Shown here: positions 52,575 to 64,000 of the stretch, piece by piece | Layout: every line of letters starts with the position of its first letter | Position numbering within the stretch: the stretch's first letter is position 1 | Assembly (NCBI GenBank): GCA_973895155.1 | Contig: OZ316894.1 | Span: 22,692,001-22,756,000, forward strand | Length of the DNA: 64,000 nucleotides | Source: Marsupella aquatica | Lineage: Eukaryota; Marchantiophyta | Direction: 5' to 3' | Program-made: the position numbers and the translations under genes | The notes under the pieces: model-generated | The model's input: only the letters and a program-made list of their open reading frames with translations | The model's database searches: none | Told to the model about the DNA's origin: nothing

Positions 52575-54754
52575 ATGAGCATGGTGGGCGTCGTCCGGCA
52601 GAACAGTTGGCCTCGTTCGTTAACCCGACGGGATTCCTTTAATGGTGATGTTGGTGTAGGGGTTATCCGGGATGATCGTGGCTGGACTCCCCTCCATGTC
52701 GCAGCCCGCATGGGTGATTTGGAAGAGGTATCTATAATTAACTTCTCTCAGTAGAATTATATGGTACCTCTATAACATGTCGTGGTCTGGTTGTCATAAA
52801 GAGATGGAAGTTTAGGTTACGTGAAGCGGATTGTGAAGAGGAATGTTTTTGGATCAGCAAGCGGTGTCAATGAACTTTAGGTTTTGCTTTTGAACCTCAG
52901 GCTCCTTGCACTCAGCAAGCGAACGACATCCGGTGGTAGTGTAAAATTCACGTCTAGCTAAATTATTGACTTGTTCGAACTGGTGCGTGCGTTGAAAGGC
53001 ATTCAGCCATCCATTAGTTTCATAAGTTCAACACTTCTACTAGTTTCTGTTATGTTTTTTTCTCATAATAGTTTGAGCTAGCCTCACTGTCTGCTCCATT
53101 CTGTTTGCTCCACTGATTCGAATTTCAACGAGGTTTCGCTAGTTGGTTAGAGGATGCTAAAGGTATCTATGGGTCGATCATTGCAGGTGGAGCGTCTGTT
53201 GAACGAAGGTGCGGATGTTAATGCCCCTTCATGGGGCCCGAAGGCTCCAGGAACTACCCCCTTGCATCTGGCATCTACTGGTGGACATTTACAAGTCATG
53301 GATGAGTTACTCGAGCGAGGTGCCAACATTGAAGCTCGTACTAAGGGTGGCTGTGGATGTAAGATTTTGGATTTCCCTTAACCCCATTGCTTTCCTCGTC
53401 AGTTTACTTTATCTAGATTCTCTCCGGGGTTCTGGAACTCGTGTGATAGACATGTTTCGCTGACTTCTTCTGTGTTGCATTTAGTCCCCTTCTTTCCGAA
53501 AGTGTCTATCACCACCTCCCGGAAGCTGCAATCCCTAGCGGCTTCCGGAACATCTGCCAGAATCTTTTCTTGCTAGCCTATTTTAAGCTATTGCCTGCCC
53601 GTGCCCTGGGTTTTTCTGTCGACACGGAGTCCTTCACTGTTTTCACTAGCTCGGTGTTCTTGTACTTCTCTGTTCGATTTTTTGTGGCGTCTTCTGAGTT
53701 CGTGTTGATATGTCTATCGGTGTCATTTGGTTATGCTGTTGCCCCATTTGTACTTCAACGAGGGGTCTGTTTTAGGGGCCACTTAAGTCGGAAGTTGATG
53801 GCATTGACTACTTTGTGGTCTAATGTCTCTTGGTTCTTGAACCCTGATGGCTCTGATCTTCAACTTGGCATAGTAAGATGGTTGTTTTCAGAATGAAATT
53901 ATATACTGCTTTCCAGAAAAAGAAGACAGTTAGGCCAATTATCGTCTGCTGCTATTTGGGTGTTGACTTATTCATCTGGACACTCAATTGCAGCCCGCAA
54001 CTGAATTGGGGACATCTCAGTGATAATCTGTTCATGCCATCTTCGTCAAACTCTAGGTGTTGCATCGATCACTCTGATTATGTGAGGACTGCAAGTGCTC
54101 CTTTGGCCTAGAGACTTCACCAGCTTTGCCAGTTTGCAAAAATGGTATAGCATTAAGGAACTTCCTGCTGAGGCAATCAGGAAAAAAGAGGAAGTCTATC
54201 TCCTCACTGAGTGACCTGCTAACTGTCGGTAGTCACCCTGCTTTATTTTTCTCTGTCGTTAATTCTCTCATGCCTTCGCTTGATGTTTCCTCTGTCTCTC
54301 CTTGAAAGAGATGTTACTGCCTTTTTCCCTTACTACGACGGGTCATGGGTTGCAGTCCATGGTATATTTTGCTTCGCGACCTGTCGTCACGCTACTGTGT
54401 TCTCTGAGTGAGGGCCTCTCAAAACGTGTGCAGAACCTTTTTGGTTATTCATGGCAATTTGTGGGACTAATTTTGAGCTGTCTGACATAACGGGGGCCCT
54501 ATAGAAGAGTGAACTGTGAGGTGTGGGTTTCCTCTCTGGAGGTGATTCTTGACACTTTGATTTTTTGTGCAGGGACCCCACTTCACAATGCTGCAAAAGA
54601 GAAGAACAAAAGAGCCGTTCGTTTTCTTCTCGAAAACGGTGCGTTTCTATCGCCAGACATGACGGACACTCGGTTCAACCCTCCCCTGCATTATTGTCCA
54701 GGGCTTGAATGGGCGTACAAACGCAGGGGAAAAACCCTGGATAAGCTCACTGAA
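52575..54754 (+). CDS. PIA: Phytochrome-interacting ankyrin-repeat protein (PIA1/PIA2 type)
   Basis: Exons 52575-52727, 53187-53358 and 54573-54754 join in phase; the second junction rebuilds a Trp codon in CGWTPLHNAAKE. The protein starts MSMVGVVRQNSWPRSL (a second Met lies two codons on). Ankyrin repeats follow with DDRGWTPLHVAARMGDLEEV, LLNEGADVNAPSWGPK, TTPLHLASTGGHLQVMDELL, RGANIEART and AVRFLLENGAFL. It ends in the family-specific tail DTRFNPPLHYCPGLEWAY. Arabidopsis PIA proteins bind phytochrome and affect light responses, so an adaptor role is likely. The 3' end is incomplete: exon 3 closes with donor GTAAGC after KLTE and the short final exon was not identified. Without splicing it would end at a TGA a few codons later. 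Confidence 0.88.
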
Positions 54755-56090
54755 GTAAGCTCTTGCCCAGAATGAGCAGATGTTTCCAGAGGCAGAGGCA
54801 GTACTAGACAGTAGAATGGTTCTCCAGTGCTGGACATGCCGAACAAAAAGAAATTATCAAGTAAGCCGTCGTTGCTAGTTTACATTCATCCCTTTACCTA
54901 AACATCTCACTCTGGAAGCGAGACTATAAAAAATGAAGATGATTTATTACCTATTTGGTTGAGTTCAAAACATATGATTTTGCAAAAGATATCATGTATG
55001 GTCCTTCTGGTATGCAAATGATGTGCATGGATCCAGAATTTCGAATGTTCATCTGAACAGCTGGACCGTTGCAAAACTTGAGCAGTAGAATGATCGTTTC
55101 AATTTCAGTTGCAGGCACGACACCCAAAAAGTGGGACATAATGCATACGTCAGTAGATGACTATGAATTAAAAAGACGGAGTGATGTAGAAATTTCCTTG
55201 GAACGAAAGGCTTTTCTGTACAATCACTTGAATATGATAAAGAAACTGTGTTATAACTGAAATGCATGTACGAAGTTTTCTCTAAGCTATGAATTAGTGA
55301 AGTTGTTGTGAAAGACACCCGAGTCCTATCAACATTATCAGAGAGGTGATGATCATACAGACCCTCCTGCCAGGATAATTCTACCGCATGAACCAGCCAA
55401 ATTGCGAACTTTCAGAAGTTAAAAAGAGTTTTCTGGAAGAGGCTAGCTCAAGCAAACAAACTATAGTTGAATTCCTTTCTATATGGCAACGTCACGGAGG
55501 ACAACTGTACAATAACATCACAGAGCATAAGAAACTGCGACTGACTCAACATAACTGTATCTTTTACATCACTTTTGCCTTTTCCTTTTGGAGGTAGGTA
55601 GCCATGTCTTTTCAACCTTCATTATTGCTACAACTCGATCACGTTACATCATGTAACCACAAACTTAGTCTATTGCCTATCCCCAACGAAAGACTCGATG
55701 GGGTCCTGAAAGTGAGAAAGCCTCCCAGCGAGAGCTCGTCTTTAGAAAGGGGCTTCCTGGCCCCCTAGGATTTGCCACCCCTCTTTATCCTTCCCTCCCT
55801 GTCTGCACAGTCACAGGTCACTTGTGGTCGGGCCCTGGGGGATCACGGTTTCCGAGGCAGCAATGCCCCATCCTACTGAATTAAATGAAGGGGAAGAGAG
55901 AAGGGGAAGAAATATCAAGAGCCTAAACTCTGCCTCCTCTTGCTTTTGCGAGGCAAACCTCCAGCCCAAAGCCCTCGTGCAATGTGAGATTGCAGGGTTT
56001 AAGAAATTGCTTGATGTTTCTCTTGAAGTTTCTGCCCCTCCTCTCTTCTCCTTTATAGGAGTGTGGAGAAAAGTCTCACCCTAGAACTGA
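54755..56090. other. Gene-free stretch beyond PIA
   Basis: It may hold the last small exon and the 3' UTR of the PIA gene. Nothing else recognised. Confidence 0.3.
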
Positions 56091-56092
56091 GA

Positions 56093-56475
56093 AATGTGAA
56101 AAAGTGAGAAGTATTGGACACTTCTCATTTTGTATGTCGGTTTAACTGAATATTTCACTTGGTGCCTCCCATTCTTGTTGTGTTCTGCACTTGCTGCCTC
56201 CCTTACACCCTGCGGGACCAACCAAGATGTACAGACAGAGAGACAAGGAAGGATAAGAGAAGGGTGACAGGTCTTGGGGGCCTGAGGAACTCTGTTTCTA
56301 GAGAAGGGGCCTCATCAGGAGAATTTTTCACTCCCAGGGGCCTATCCAAGTCTTTGGCACATAGGAATGCCCTTATAATAGGTCATTGTGGGCCATAACA
56401 CCCCCCAAAATGAGGGATTTAGGTCAAGTTTGGTGGGGCTATTATTGCCCACAATGCCTTTGCAACATGGCATTA
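56093..56475 (-). repeat. Decayed LTR-like relic, minus orientation
   Basis: GTGAAAAAGTGAGAAGTATTGGACACTTCTC (56096-56126) is related to the repeats at 50450-50880. ATAACACCCCCCAAAATGAG (56395-56414) is the reverse complement of the polypurine/LTR-start motif seen at 4398 and 4494. So this is the same repeat family on the other strand. No coding sequence is attached. Confidence 0.5.
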
Positions 56476-56714
56476 ATACACTTAAAGGCCTAAGAGGTTT
56501 TTTATATTCACTATCTTTAGTAAAGGTAGAGGAGAAGTTTCATAATTTCCCTTGTCCAAATTTGAACTGTGCATTCTTCTCCATAAAGCTCCAAAAACTA
56601 CAAAGAGAAGAATCATGAACGGCATTTGTTGGCCTATCCTCTTGCCCAACGGGTTGATTCCACTTGGAAGCCCACAAGTAAAACACCACACATAAGAAAA
56701 ACATAAGTGAGTCC

Positions 56715-56905
56715 AAGAACATACAATGGTTTTATGACTGGGACAAAAACCTTATGGGCTACGTGTACACATGATCCGTAAGGATCAAATATCCAAATTA
56801 ATCACAACCATAGAGCTTGATTATGGCAGTGCTTTGACATGCCCTTGTGAATTGATACACAAAACTACGCACCTGAGACAAGCTCAGAAGAAAATAAGTA
56901 TGCCA
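56715..56905 (+). repeat. Dispersed repeat, copy 1
   Basis: AATGGTTTTATGACTGGGAC, AAAAACCTTATGGGCTACGT, TCCAAATTAATCAC and GATTATGGCAGTGCTTTGACA recur at 60640-60870 (one partial plus one fuller copy) and 61075-61260. Copies are diverged, and each is followed by TTGATACACAA..CTA and GAGA(C/T)AAGCT. Confidence 0.65.
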
Positions 56906-57580
56906 TTTGTGCTTTTGTTAGTCCACTGCTTAATGGACTCATGACCATGCTGCACAATTCAGGGTTTAGTCTCTATTGAGCTAATTGAATATAAAGATTA
57001 CCCTTGACTGGGATGTGGCAATAGCCATTGAGTCAATGATTGTTAATGCTACTCATTTTGGCAGCTTGTTCTTATTTCAGCTCATTTTTTCTGTTGTTGA
57101 TCTTGGTATAGGAGAAGGAGCATGTTCTGTTGGGGAGGGGGAATTGGGGGTAGGGGAGGTTCTACCACCGTGGCAGGCGGCAGGGGTGGATTTCTCACCA
57201 CTGTTGCTAACCTGATAGGTGAGGGAGTGGGAGGTAGTGGACCAGGGGCTTTCTCTGCTACGGTATTGGCAGGAGGGCTTGGTCTCGTGAGCCGTCACAG
57301 GGAACAGTTGCCATAGCTGCTGAAGCTGCCCTCCCCATGGCCTCCCGTCTTCTTTTGTAACACTCTAGGACGATCATGATGTGGCTTCTAGTTAGTTGGA
57401 CTCACTTTGGAGTAAGACAGACTCGGATCCATAACAACTCCTATGTATGCAGGACTCCCCCAGCTTAGACCGCTACCCGGCTCAGTCCTTTAGGCTTGAG
57501 CAACCAGATACCTTTCTCGATCAGGAAGTTTTTTACCCTTTGCTTAAACCACACCTGCCCATATAAAAATCTCATTCACT

Positions 57581-57670
57581 CCTCACTACTCCTCATTCCT
57601 ATCCAACGGTGAACAATGTTTCACCCCTCACTACTCCTCATTCCTATCCAACGGTGAACAATGTTTCACC
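57581..57670 (+). repeat. Perfect tandem duplication of 45 bp
   Basis: Units 57581-57625 and 57626-57670 are identical, starting CCTCACTACTCCTCATTCCT. Perfect identity suggests a very recent duplication, or an assembly artefact. Confidence 0.9.
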
Positions 57671-58161
57671 ATTAAAGGTGGAGCACTTGCCAATGTAAAG
57701 TGAAGCACTCACCACCTTTTGTGGAGAAGCCCATTCCTCAATCTGTGCACTTTATAATGAGATCTTTATAAGGGCAGTTGTGGTTTAATATACTCATGAC
57801 AACAACAGGCTTTTTTCGAGAAGTGGTATCATCCGTCCCAAAACGTGGAAGCTCATTCTTAGGAAATTCTTAGGAAATTGATGGCAGGGTAGGTAATACA
57901 GTAGCCTAAAGGGGCCAGCTCTCGTCTCATGTATCCGGGTCTCCTATCTGCATTCCAGAATCTTCTCAAAATTGACCGAATACCTGTGAATATAGTGTGA
58001 ATTTGCATTGTAGTGATAAATTCAGTTTGGCCAATCTGTGTATTGAAGAATCAGCATCAGCCATCAGTCATTTCTTGGGCAAGATAGATTGGAACAGAAA
58101 TACAAACGGGCGTGAGTGAGATCTGCTTACGGGACACTTTCCATCAACCGGGACACGACTT

Positions 58162-59835
58162 TCAATCTGGCCACCAGTAATCGTCACAAGAGCATATGCC
58201 AGTCACCTTAGAGATAAACTTGGTTGCGGTATGGCAATCTGAACACACCCGAAGGTTCTTCCATACACGAATTGGTTTTCCCCGAGGTATGTGCATAAGT
58301 CCGTAAGCAATAGCCAACTTCTCACTATGAGAGTACAGAGCTAGTTCTTTATCCTTCTCATTGATGTCATGCAACACAAGTCGGGTATCTGGAGTGGGTG
58401 AGTCGGGTATTCAGTCAATTTATTGAGCTCCGTATATATCGCTCTCGCTTCTGGGTGAGATCTATCCCCTACAACAAATTTATGGATCTTCTTATCAACT
58501 TCAATCCAGCTACGCCCTGGCTCCTTCCGAATATCTCTGTCTTGCATCGTGGTGCGCACCAATGACATCTTCTGCCACTTACCAGCTGCGGCATAGATGT
58601 TGGAGAGGAGCACATACGTAGAGGCATCATTGGGTTCAAACTTCAGAACCTCTCTAGCGGCAAGTTCGCCCAACTCCACATTACCGTAGGTTCTACAAGC
58701 CCCAATGCATCTGGGTCAACTGGCATGTCGCTAATGAAGACCTTTGCTTCCTCCAAGTATCCAGCCCGCCCAAGAAGATCCACCATGCAGGTATAATGCA
58801 CAATGTCAGGCTCGATACCATAATCTTGCGTCATAGCTGGAAAGAGTCTCCGACCATCATCAACAAGGCCGCTATGACAACAGGCTGACAAAACTGTCAC
58901 AAATGAATAACTGTTGGGCTTCACACCATGTGCGGTCATTTTTCTGAAGTGTTCCAGGGCTTCATTCCCAAGTCCATGTTGTGCAAGTCCGCCGATCATT
59001 ACATTCCACGTCAATACATCGCGTCTCTGCATTCTGTCGAAAACCAGGCGGGCGTCATCTATACTGCCACTCTTTGCATACATGTGAACTAGTGCACTGC
59101 CCACACGCAAATCTGACTCCAGTCCCGCTTTGTTAGCATGAGCATGAACTTCCTTAACCCATTCCAAAGCCCCCTCACTTGCAGATGCATTGAGAATACT
59201 AGGATAGGTGAATGAATATATCTGGTTCGAAGCCTTCGCTTCTCATTTGGAGAAACAGGCGATATGCTTCATGCCCACATCCATTTTGTGCAAGTCCACT
59301 GATCATTACATTCCATGTCACTACATCGCGTTTCTCCATTTTTTCGAAAACCAGTCGTGCGTCATCTATACTGGCAGTCTTTGCATACATGTGAACCAGT
59401 GCATTGCCCACATGCAGATTCGACTCCAGTCCGGCTTTGGAAGCATGGCCATGAACCTCCCTCACCCACTCCAAAGCCCCCACACTTGCAGATGTATTCA
59501 GGATACTCAAATAAGTGATCGCATCTGGTTCGAAGCCTTCCCGTCTCATTTGGAGAAGCAGTCGATATGCTTCCACACCATCACCACGTTCTGCATATGC
59601 TCCAATCATAACAGTCCATGTAACAACATTTCGATTGGTCGACTTTTCAAAACTTTCGTTACCTCGGTGATGCACCCACATTTCGTATACATCTTATACC
59701 ATTCACCCAAAGAGAGTGAAAACTTATGAAGAGACCAGAACCAAAACTCGTTTTCCTTGGAGCTGTTGGTGTCTATCAATTCACTGCATTTTGTATTTTT
59801 GTCTATTTGGCGCCTAAAGAGCTCACACAACAAAG
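58162..59835 (-). pseudogene. PPR-DYW RNA-editing protein, broken
   Basis: Read leftwards from about 59740, the remains include MYTKCGCITEVTKV, FEKSTNRNVVTWTVMIGAYA, and PLS-type PPR motifs such as VGNALVHMYAKTASIDDARL and KRDVVTWNVMISGLAQNG. The E-domain follows (SWIEVDKKIHKFVVGDRSHPEA), then part of the DYW deaminase with [11 protein letters not shown] (HxE) and [13 protein letters not shown] (CxxC). Reading frame shifts occur near 59680, 59205, 58390 and 58700; the last also loses roughly ten residues. The DYW end jumps from FISKVTG to ICSCDDYW, losing about 18 residues that normally include the second zinc-binding His. The 5' part (targeting peptide and early repeats) is absent. Intact relatives edit C to U in organelle transcripts; this copy cannot. 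Confidence 0.85.
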
Positions 59836-59939
59836 TTTCCTTAAGTTTCTCATTGTTTTTCCTTCTGACCTTCCATTTGATGGAAACCTAAGCTCCCAGA
59901 CACCAGAGTGTTTGGATGGATCCTCTAAACCCGGATGGA

Positions 59940-61710
59940 CTATCACTGTAGGCTAGCCCATGGGCTGGAGGGGGTACCCATATTTGACAAAGAGAATATT
60001 CTATAAACACGGCTATTTTGAAAGTTAAATGACATATTATTTTATGAAAAGTATGAAAATACAAACATTCATTATTTGTTGTGGTACATTTTGTATGTTT
60101 TGTAAAACTTTTGGACAAAACAACATGAAACGACCTATGCTAGTTCACACTTGGTTCTCATGGTGCTTTTTAGTTGACCCCCCTCCTCCCATCTGATTTA
60201 GGCCCACAACATTCAGTGAAAATACAAAGGAATACTCTTAAGGCGAGTTATTGATAGACACAAGAGGATAGTGAATATACAAAGGAAGGCTCACAAGGAG
60301 AGTTTACAATTTGATAGACTCAAGAGGATAGTTGAGAGAGCTACAAAGTGTTGTGCTCTCTCCTAAAAACTTTGAACAAGGAGAAGAAGAGCAATTGAAA
60401 TTGATAGACACAACAACACAGCTAGGAGGAGAGTGTGTGTTGGTTCTGGTCAAGTGTGTCTTCTGGTTTAGAAACTTTGAACAAGAGGAAGAGCATGAAT
60501 TGATCAACAGACCAAACTGACAGAGATCTCTGATATGTGTGTGTTGTTTGCTGACTTGTTGGAAGGAGAGCAATAGGGCGTGTCAAAGCAGGGCTGTAAG
60601 TGACGTATGGCCAAGAAGTTAAACCAGTTTCATGGCCAGGATAAAAACCTTACGGCTACCTATAAATGTGCCCCATAAGGATCAGATGTCCAAAATCATC
60701 ACCAAGGACATAAAATGGTTTTATGCCAGGACAGAAACCTTAGAGTTACCTATACACTTGCCAAGTAAGGATCATATATCCAAATTAATCACGCACAGCC
60801 ATAAGACCTTGATTATGGTAGTGCTTTGACAAGCCCTAATGAATTGATACACAACTAAGATAAGCTGGGAAGAAAACATGTGGGTATGTGGTTGGTTTTG
60901 GTCTCTGGATGACTGTCAATTGTGTGTTCTTTTCTAGAAACTTTGAAGGAGAGTCAGAGTAATGAATTGACAGGCTGGAGTGACAGAGAGCTTGGATGCG
61001 TGTTAGTTGTTGTCTCTTTGGAAGGAGAGCAATAGGGTGTGTCATAGAAGGGCTGTAAGTGAGGTATGGCAAACATAAAATGGTTTTATGACCAAGACAA
61101 AAAACCTTATGGGCTACGTATACACTGACCGGTCAAGACCAAACGTCCAAATTAATCACGACCATAAGACCCTGATTACTGCATTGCTTTCACAGGCCCC
61201 TAACAAAGTGATACACAAAACTACACACCTGAGATAAGCTGCAACGAAAATATGTGGTTATGTGGTTTATTCTGGTCTCAAAACTACACAGCTGAGATAA
61301 GCTGGGAAGAAAATATGTGGTTATGTGGTTTATTCTGGTCTCTTGATAACTATCACCTTGATTTCTGTGAACCTGATCTTAATTAAGAGTGGTTATGTGG
61401 TTTACTCTGGTCTCTTGATAATTGGTTCACAGAACTACACAGCTGAGAGTAAACTTTAAGGAAAATACATGGTTGGTTGTGGCCTCTTGATAACTCTCCA
61501 CTAATACCTTTGAAGGAGGGGAAGGGCTATGAGCTGATAGACACAACAACACATCTGACAGAGAGCTTGGAAAATGTGTGTTGGTTGCCTTCTCTTTGTA
61601 ACCTTGAGCTCTCTCGTGTAAATTCTGAAGGAGAGGAAGAGCGATTCATTGATAAATACAAGAGCAGAGCTGAGATGGAAAAATGTTCGTTGGATGTGGT
61701 CTCTTTATAA
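59940..61710 (+). repeat. Repeat-rich, gene-free interval
   Basis: It holds further dispersed-repeat copies (60640-60870 and 61075-61260). TTGATAGACACAACAACACA with GGAGGAGAGTGTGTGTTGGT-like tracts recurs (60395-60440, 61535-61590). A short tandem of GTGGTTATGTGGTTTA(T/C)TCTGG lies at about 61255, 61317 and 61390. No coding similarity seen. Confidence 0.5.
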
Positions 61711-63200
61711 TCTTCAGCTCTCCTGTATCACCTGTGAAGAGAGGAAGAGCGATGAATTGAAGTGACAACAGCCGAGCTGAGAGAGCTGGAAAAATGTGTG
61801 TGGGTTGCTGCGCATGTTGTGGACTGAAGGTTTGGCTGTCTGTAGGCGTCTCCTTGGTGTGGGTCGCCTGGCTGGTGAACTGGTGGATTGATGGCAGAGA
61901 TCTCGGCGCTCTCTTGAAGTTCCTTCAGCAGCAGCAGAGAAACCTGCGTCGCTAGTCCCGTCCCGTTTCTGCTCACAAGGCTTCCGTAGTCTTTTTCCGC
62001 CTGATTCAAGCCATTCTTCTCTCAATTTCTCAAGTCAGTCCGGTGCGGATGTGAGCTTCAGTCCCGAGTTATAGATCTCCAGGTTCTCCTCTTCACTTTC
62101 AGCAGATTGGCACATTCGCTTACTTCCCTAGGTCCGATTCCACTTTGTCAGTGGGGCAGATCTCACCGCACACCAACGCTAGGTCACAGGTTTTGACACG
62201 AGGAGCTGAACGAGTGAATGAGTGCAGGTATGATTCTATGCCGGGCCCGTTCGTTATGCACCAGACAATCATGTAACGAAGTTGGATGAAGCTCCCATTT
62301 CTCGATTCCGAAATCGAGCTTCCATTTAATGAAGTCGTTTTGAACTGAGCAGATTCAGCGGGAACTCAGCTAGATTTCTGGTGGAGTGCAGCTGGCACTC
62401 GATATCGTCGAAATAGAGAAGAGTTTTGCAGAGGCCGCCTGGGATTTCGCCGGAGTTTAGGTCAGTTTTCTGGAAATGTGATCTCGATGATTTCCGGATT
62501 AAATTCCTGAGTTTTTATGATTGAGCGGGGAATGCGTACTTGCAATAAGTTCCAAAGAATTTTTCGATCTGCAACGTACTATCCAGAAGGTGTTCATTCT
62601 TCGTCGAGTCCAGCGCGATGTCGAACCAAGGATATACCATTGGTTGGAGAGCTGTTGACGGCAAAATGCTCTTTTCCCATGATTTGTTTAACCTTCTATC
62701 CTTGTGAAGGCTCGGTGAAGATTTCTCTGTCTACCACGCTGAACAAATTTTACTAACGCTTTACTAAACTAAATTCAAGCTTGTCGACGGAACATCAAAA
62801 TTTGGTTGCCCTTCATAGTCCTTCTGTAGAGAGGTTCCAACTCTTTGTCTTCGAAGCAATGTTGTAATCTTCCTTTTAATCAGTCCCAGACCAAATCATC
62901 ACTCGCGGAAATCAGCACTGGATTTGAAAGGTGTCAAAGGTCAAGACGCTCAGGCTTGTCAACCTTTCTGATAAGCAGCTAAAGAGAAACAGAACCAGTT
63001 TCAAGGATCAATTGAATCTAATATAGCGATGTAGAACTTCTTAGCTGTCTGGCAGTAATCCAGCTGATATGTATGTCGTGTCACAATCTTCGTCCTCTTG
63101 CATGGTAACGATGTTCTTGGTCGAGTCCACTATAATTCAAGTTGTTCATGAGTTTCCCAGCAATCATAACAAACAAATTTGCGTTCCCCTTGTGTCTAGG
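61711..63200. other. Gene-free or untranslated stretch
   Basis: No recognised protein. It could be promoter, UTR or intron of a gene that extends beyond the right edge. Confidence 0.3.
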
Positions 63201-63904
63201 TCATTGAAGTGCTGGAATATCATTGCGTTGTTGCTGACTTCATCAACCAGGATGAAGCAGGAGGAGCCATCTCGGTCGGGTAAGCCTGATTTCCTTGGAC
63301 CATTCTGGTGATCTTTGTAATAATATTTACACCATAAATAGTTTGGCAAATGAGGACGGCACATACCTGTGAAGACATTGTATGAGGTACAAATGTTTGT
63401 GAGATAGTTGTTTTCCGAAAATGAAAAGCGGATTCTAAGTTTTGTGTGTCAGTGGACCACTCTGATCAAACAGAAAGAAGCTCGAGCTGTTTTTGAGAAC
63501 TAGTGTCGAAGTTCTCCCGAAACTTGGAGGCATAGCGATGGAAATATGATCGCAAGAAAAATGATCCGGCATAGGCTGGTTTTTGGTAGTCCTGAAGCTC
63601 CCTTATATGTTTAAAGACCAATTTTTAGAAGCAGTCCTCTCTTCACGATGTGGATGAAGAGACGATGAAATTATCCTCTATTTTCAACAAGAATTCATTC
63701 ATCTGAGTTGTTTTGTGCAGAGGTCGTGTTGGCCCAACTTGCGGAGGGCACGGCTTGGTTTGAATTTGTGGAGACTTGGGAGTTTGAACCCTCTAATGCT
63801 CCATTTGCGTCACTGTCAGCGGCATTTTCTCGAGTACAGAAGAAGAATACTGTTTCGCCTTTGTTTGCAAAAATAGGCGGGATACGCAACGCTCCCGAAG
63901 TTCG
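63201..63904 (+). CDS. Possible exons of an unrecognised gene running off the right edge
   Basis: The 63721-63904 segment lies between TTTTGTGCAG and GTGAGG, is open, and encodes VVLAQLAEGTAWFEFVETWE followed by FEPSNAPFASLSAAFSRVQK, an ordinary-looking soluble protein segment. Upstream, about 63201-63280 lies between TGTCTAG and GTAAGC and can be read as VIEVLEYHCVVADFINQDEA. The phases of the two do not join directly unless the acceptor two bases on is used or another exon lies between. No family recognised. The link between the two segments is an inference. Confidence 0.35.
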
Positions 63905-64000
63905 GTGAGGTTTCCTTTTACTAGCTTTCTGAAATGATTATAAGAGTTTCAGTTCCAGATCGACAAAGATTCATGAGAGACCACTCTCATGACCCAGTCT

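Noticed and set aside
57122-57316. Glycine-rich small protein
   Set aside because: Arises from a GGGGGA/GGGGTA-rich low-complexity tract, with no start context or similarity.
61714-62025. Minus-strand open frame of 103 codons
   Set aside because: No similarity recognised, overlapping frames on the same strand, and repeat-rich surroundings.

Overview
The window looks like nuclear DNA of a land plant, most likely a bryophyte such as a moss. The support is intron-rich genes of plant-only families (DUF936, phytochrome-interacting ankyrin protein, PPR-DYW), a (TTTAGGG)n plant-type telomere repeat, and both Ty1/copia and Ty3/gypsy elements. The moss assignment rests on resemblance remembered for the PPR-DYW relic and on general style, so it is an inference.

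Layout. 1-2726: 3' part of a DUF936 gene. 2727-6400: gene-free, with decayed LTR pieces and two minisatellites. 6411-7694 (minus): frameshifted F-box/kelch gene. 7695-13876: gene-poor, with degenerate tandem repeats and a strong 44-bp-arm foldback. 13877-18439: ALKBH8-type tRNA wobble-uridine gene whose ten exons can be largely traced (RRM, AlkB dioxygenase and methyltransferase in one protein). 18440-22847: repeats. 22848-36465: a decayed Ty1/copia element split inside its reverse transcriptase by a Ty3/gypsy element (26237-35829). 36466-39187: tandem duplications and a probable 5' flank. 39188-44651: large two-exon gene for a repeat-rich, acidic protein with six LOTUS/OST-HTH-like modules. 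46995-48410: PIF/Harbinger-type nuclease gene. 48411-52560: repeats, including a three-unit array abutting the next gene. 52575-54754: PIA-type ankyrin gene. 54755-64000: more dispersed repeats, a broken PPR-DYW gene on the minus strand (about 58162-59835), and a possible exon at the right edge.

The most unusual object is the gypsy element. Between its protease and reverse transcriptase it carries a complete-looking cytosine-5 DNA methyltransferase domain, and its integrase ends in a PHD finger where many plant gypsy elements have a chromodomain. If five stop codons and a 28-bp insertion are set aside, gag to PHD lies in one frame of about 2,360 codons. The insertion is exactly four telomere repeats inside the methyltransferase. 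All five stops, and the loss of the integrase catalytic Glu, fit C-to-T type transitions, so the element has apparently decayed through methylation-linked mutation. Its terminal repeats are arranged in an unusual permuted order.

The host genes have no evident functional link to each other. They cover tRNA modification (ALKBH8), possible RNA binding (LOTUS protein), light-signalling adaptor function (PIA) and a plant-specific protein of unknown role (DUF936).
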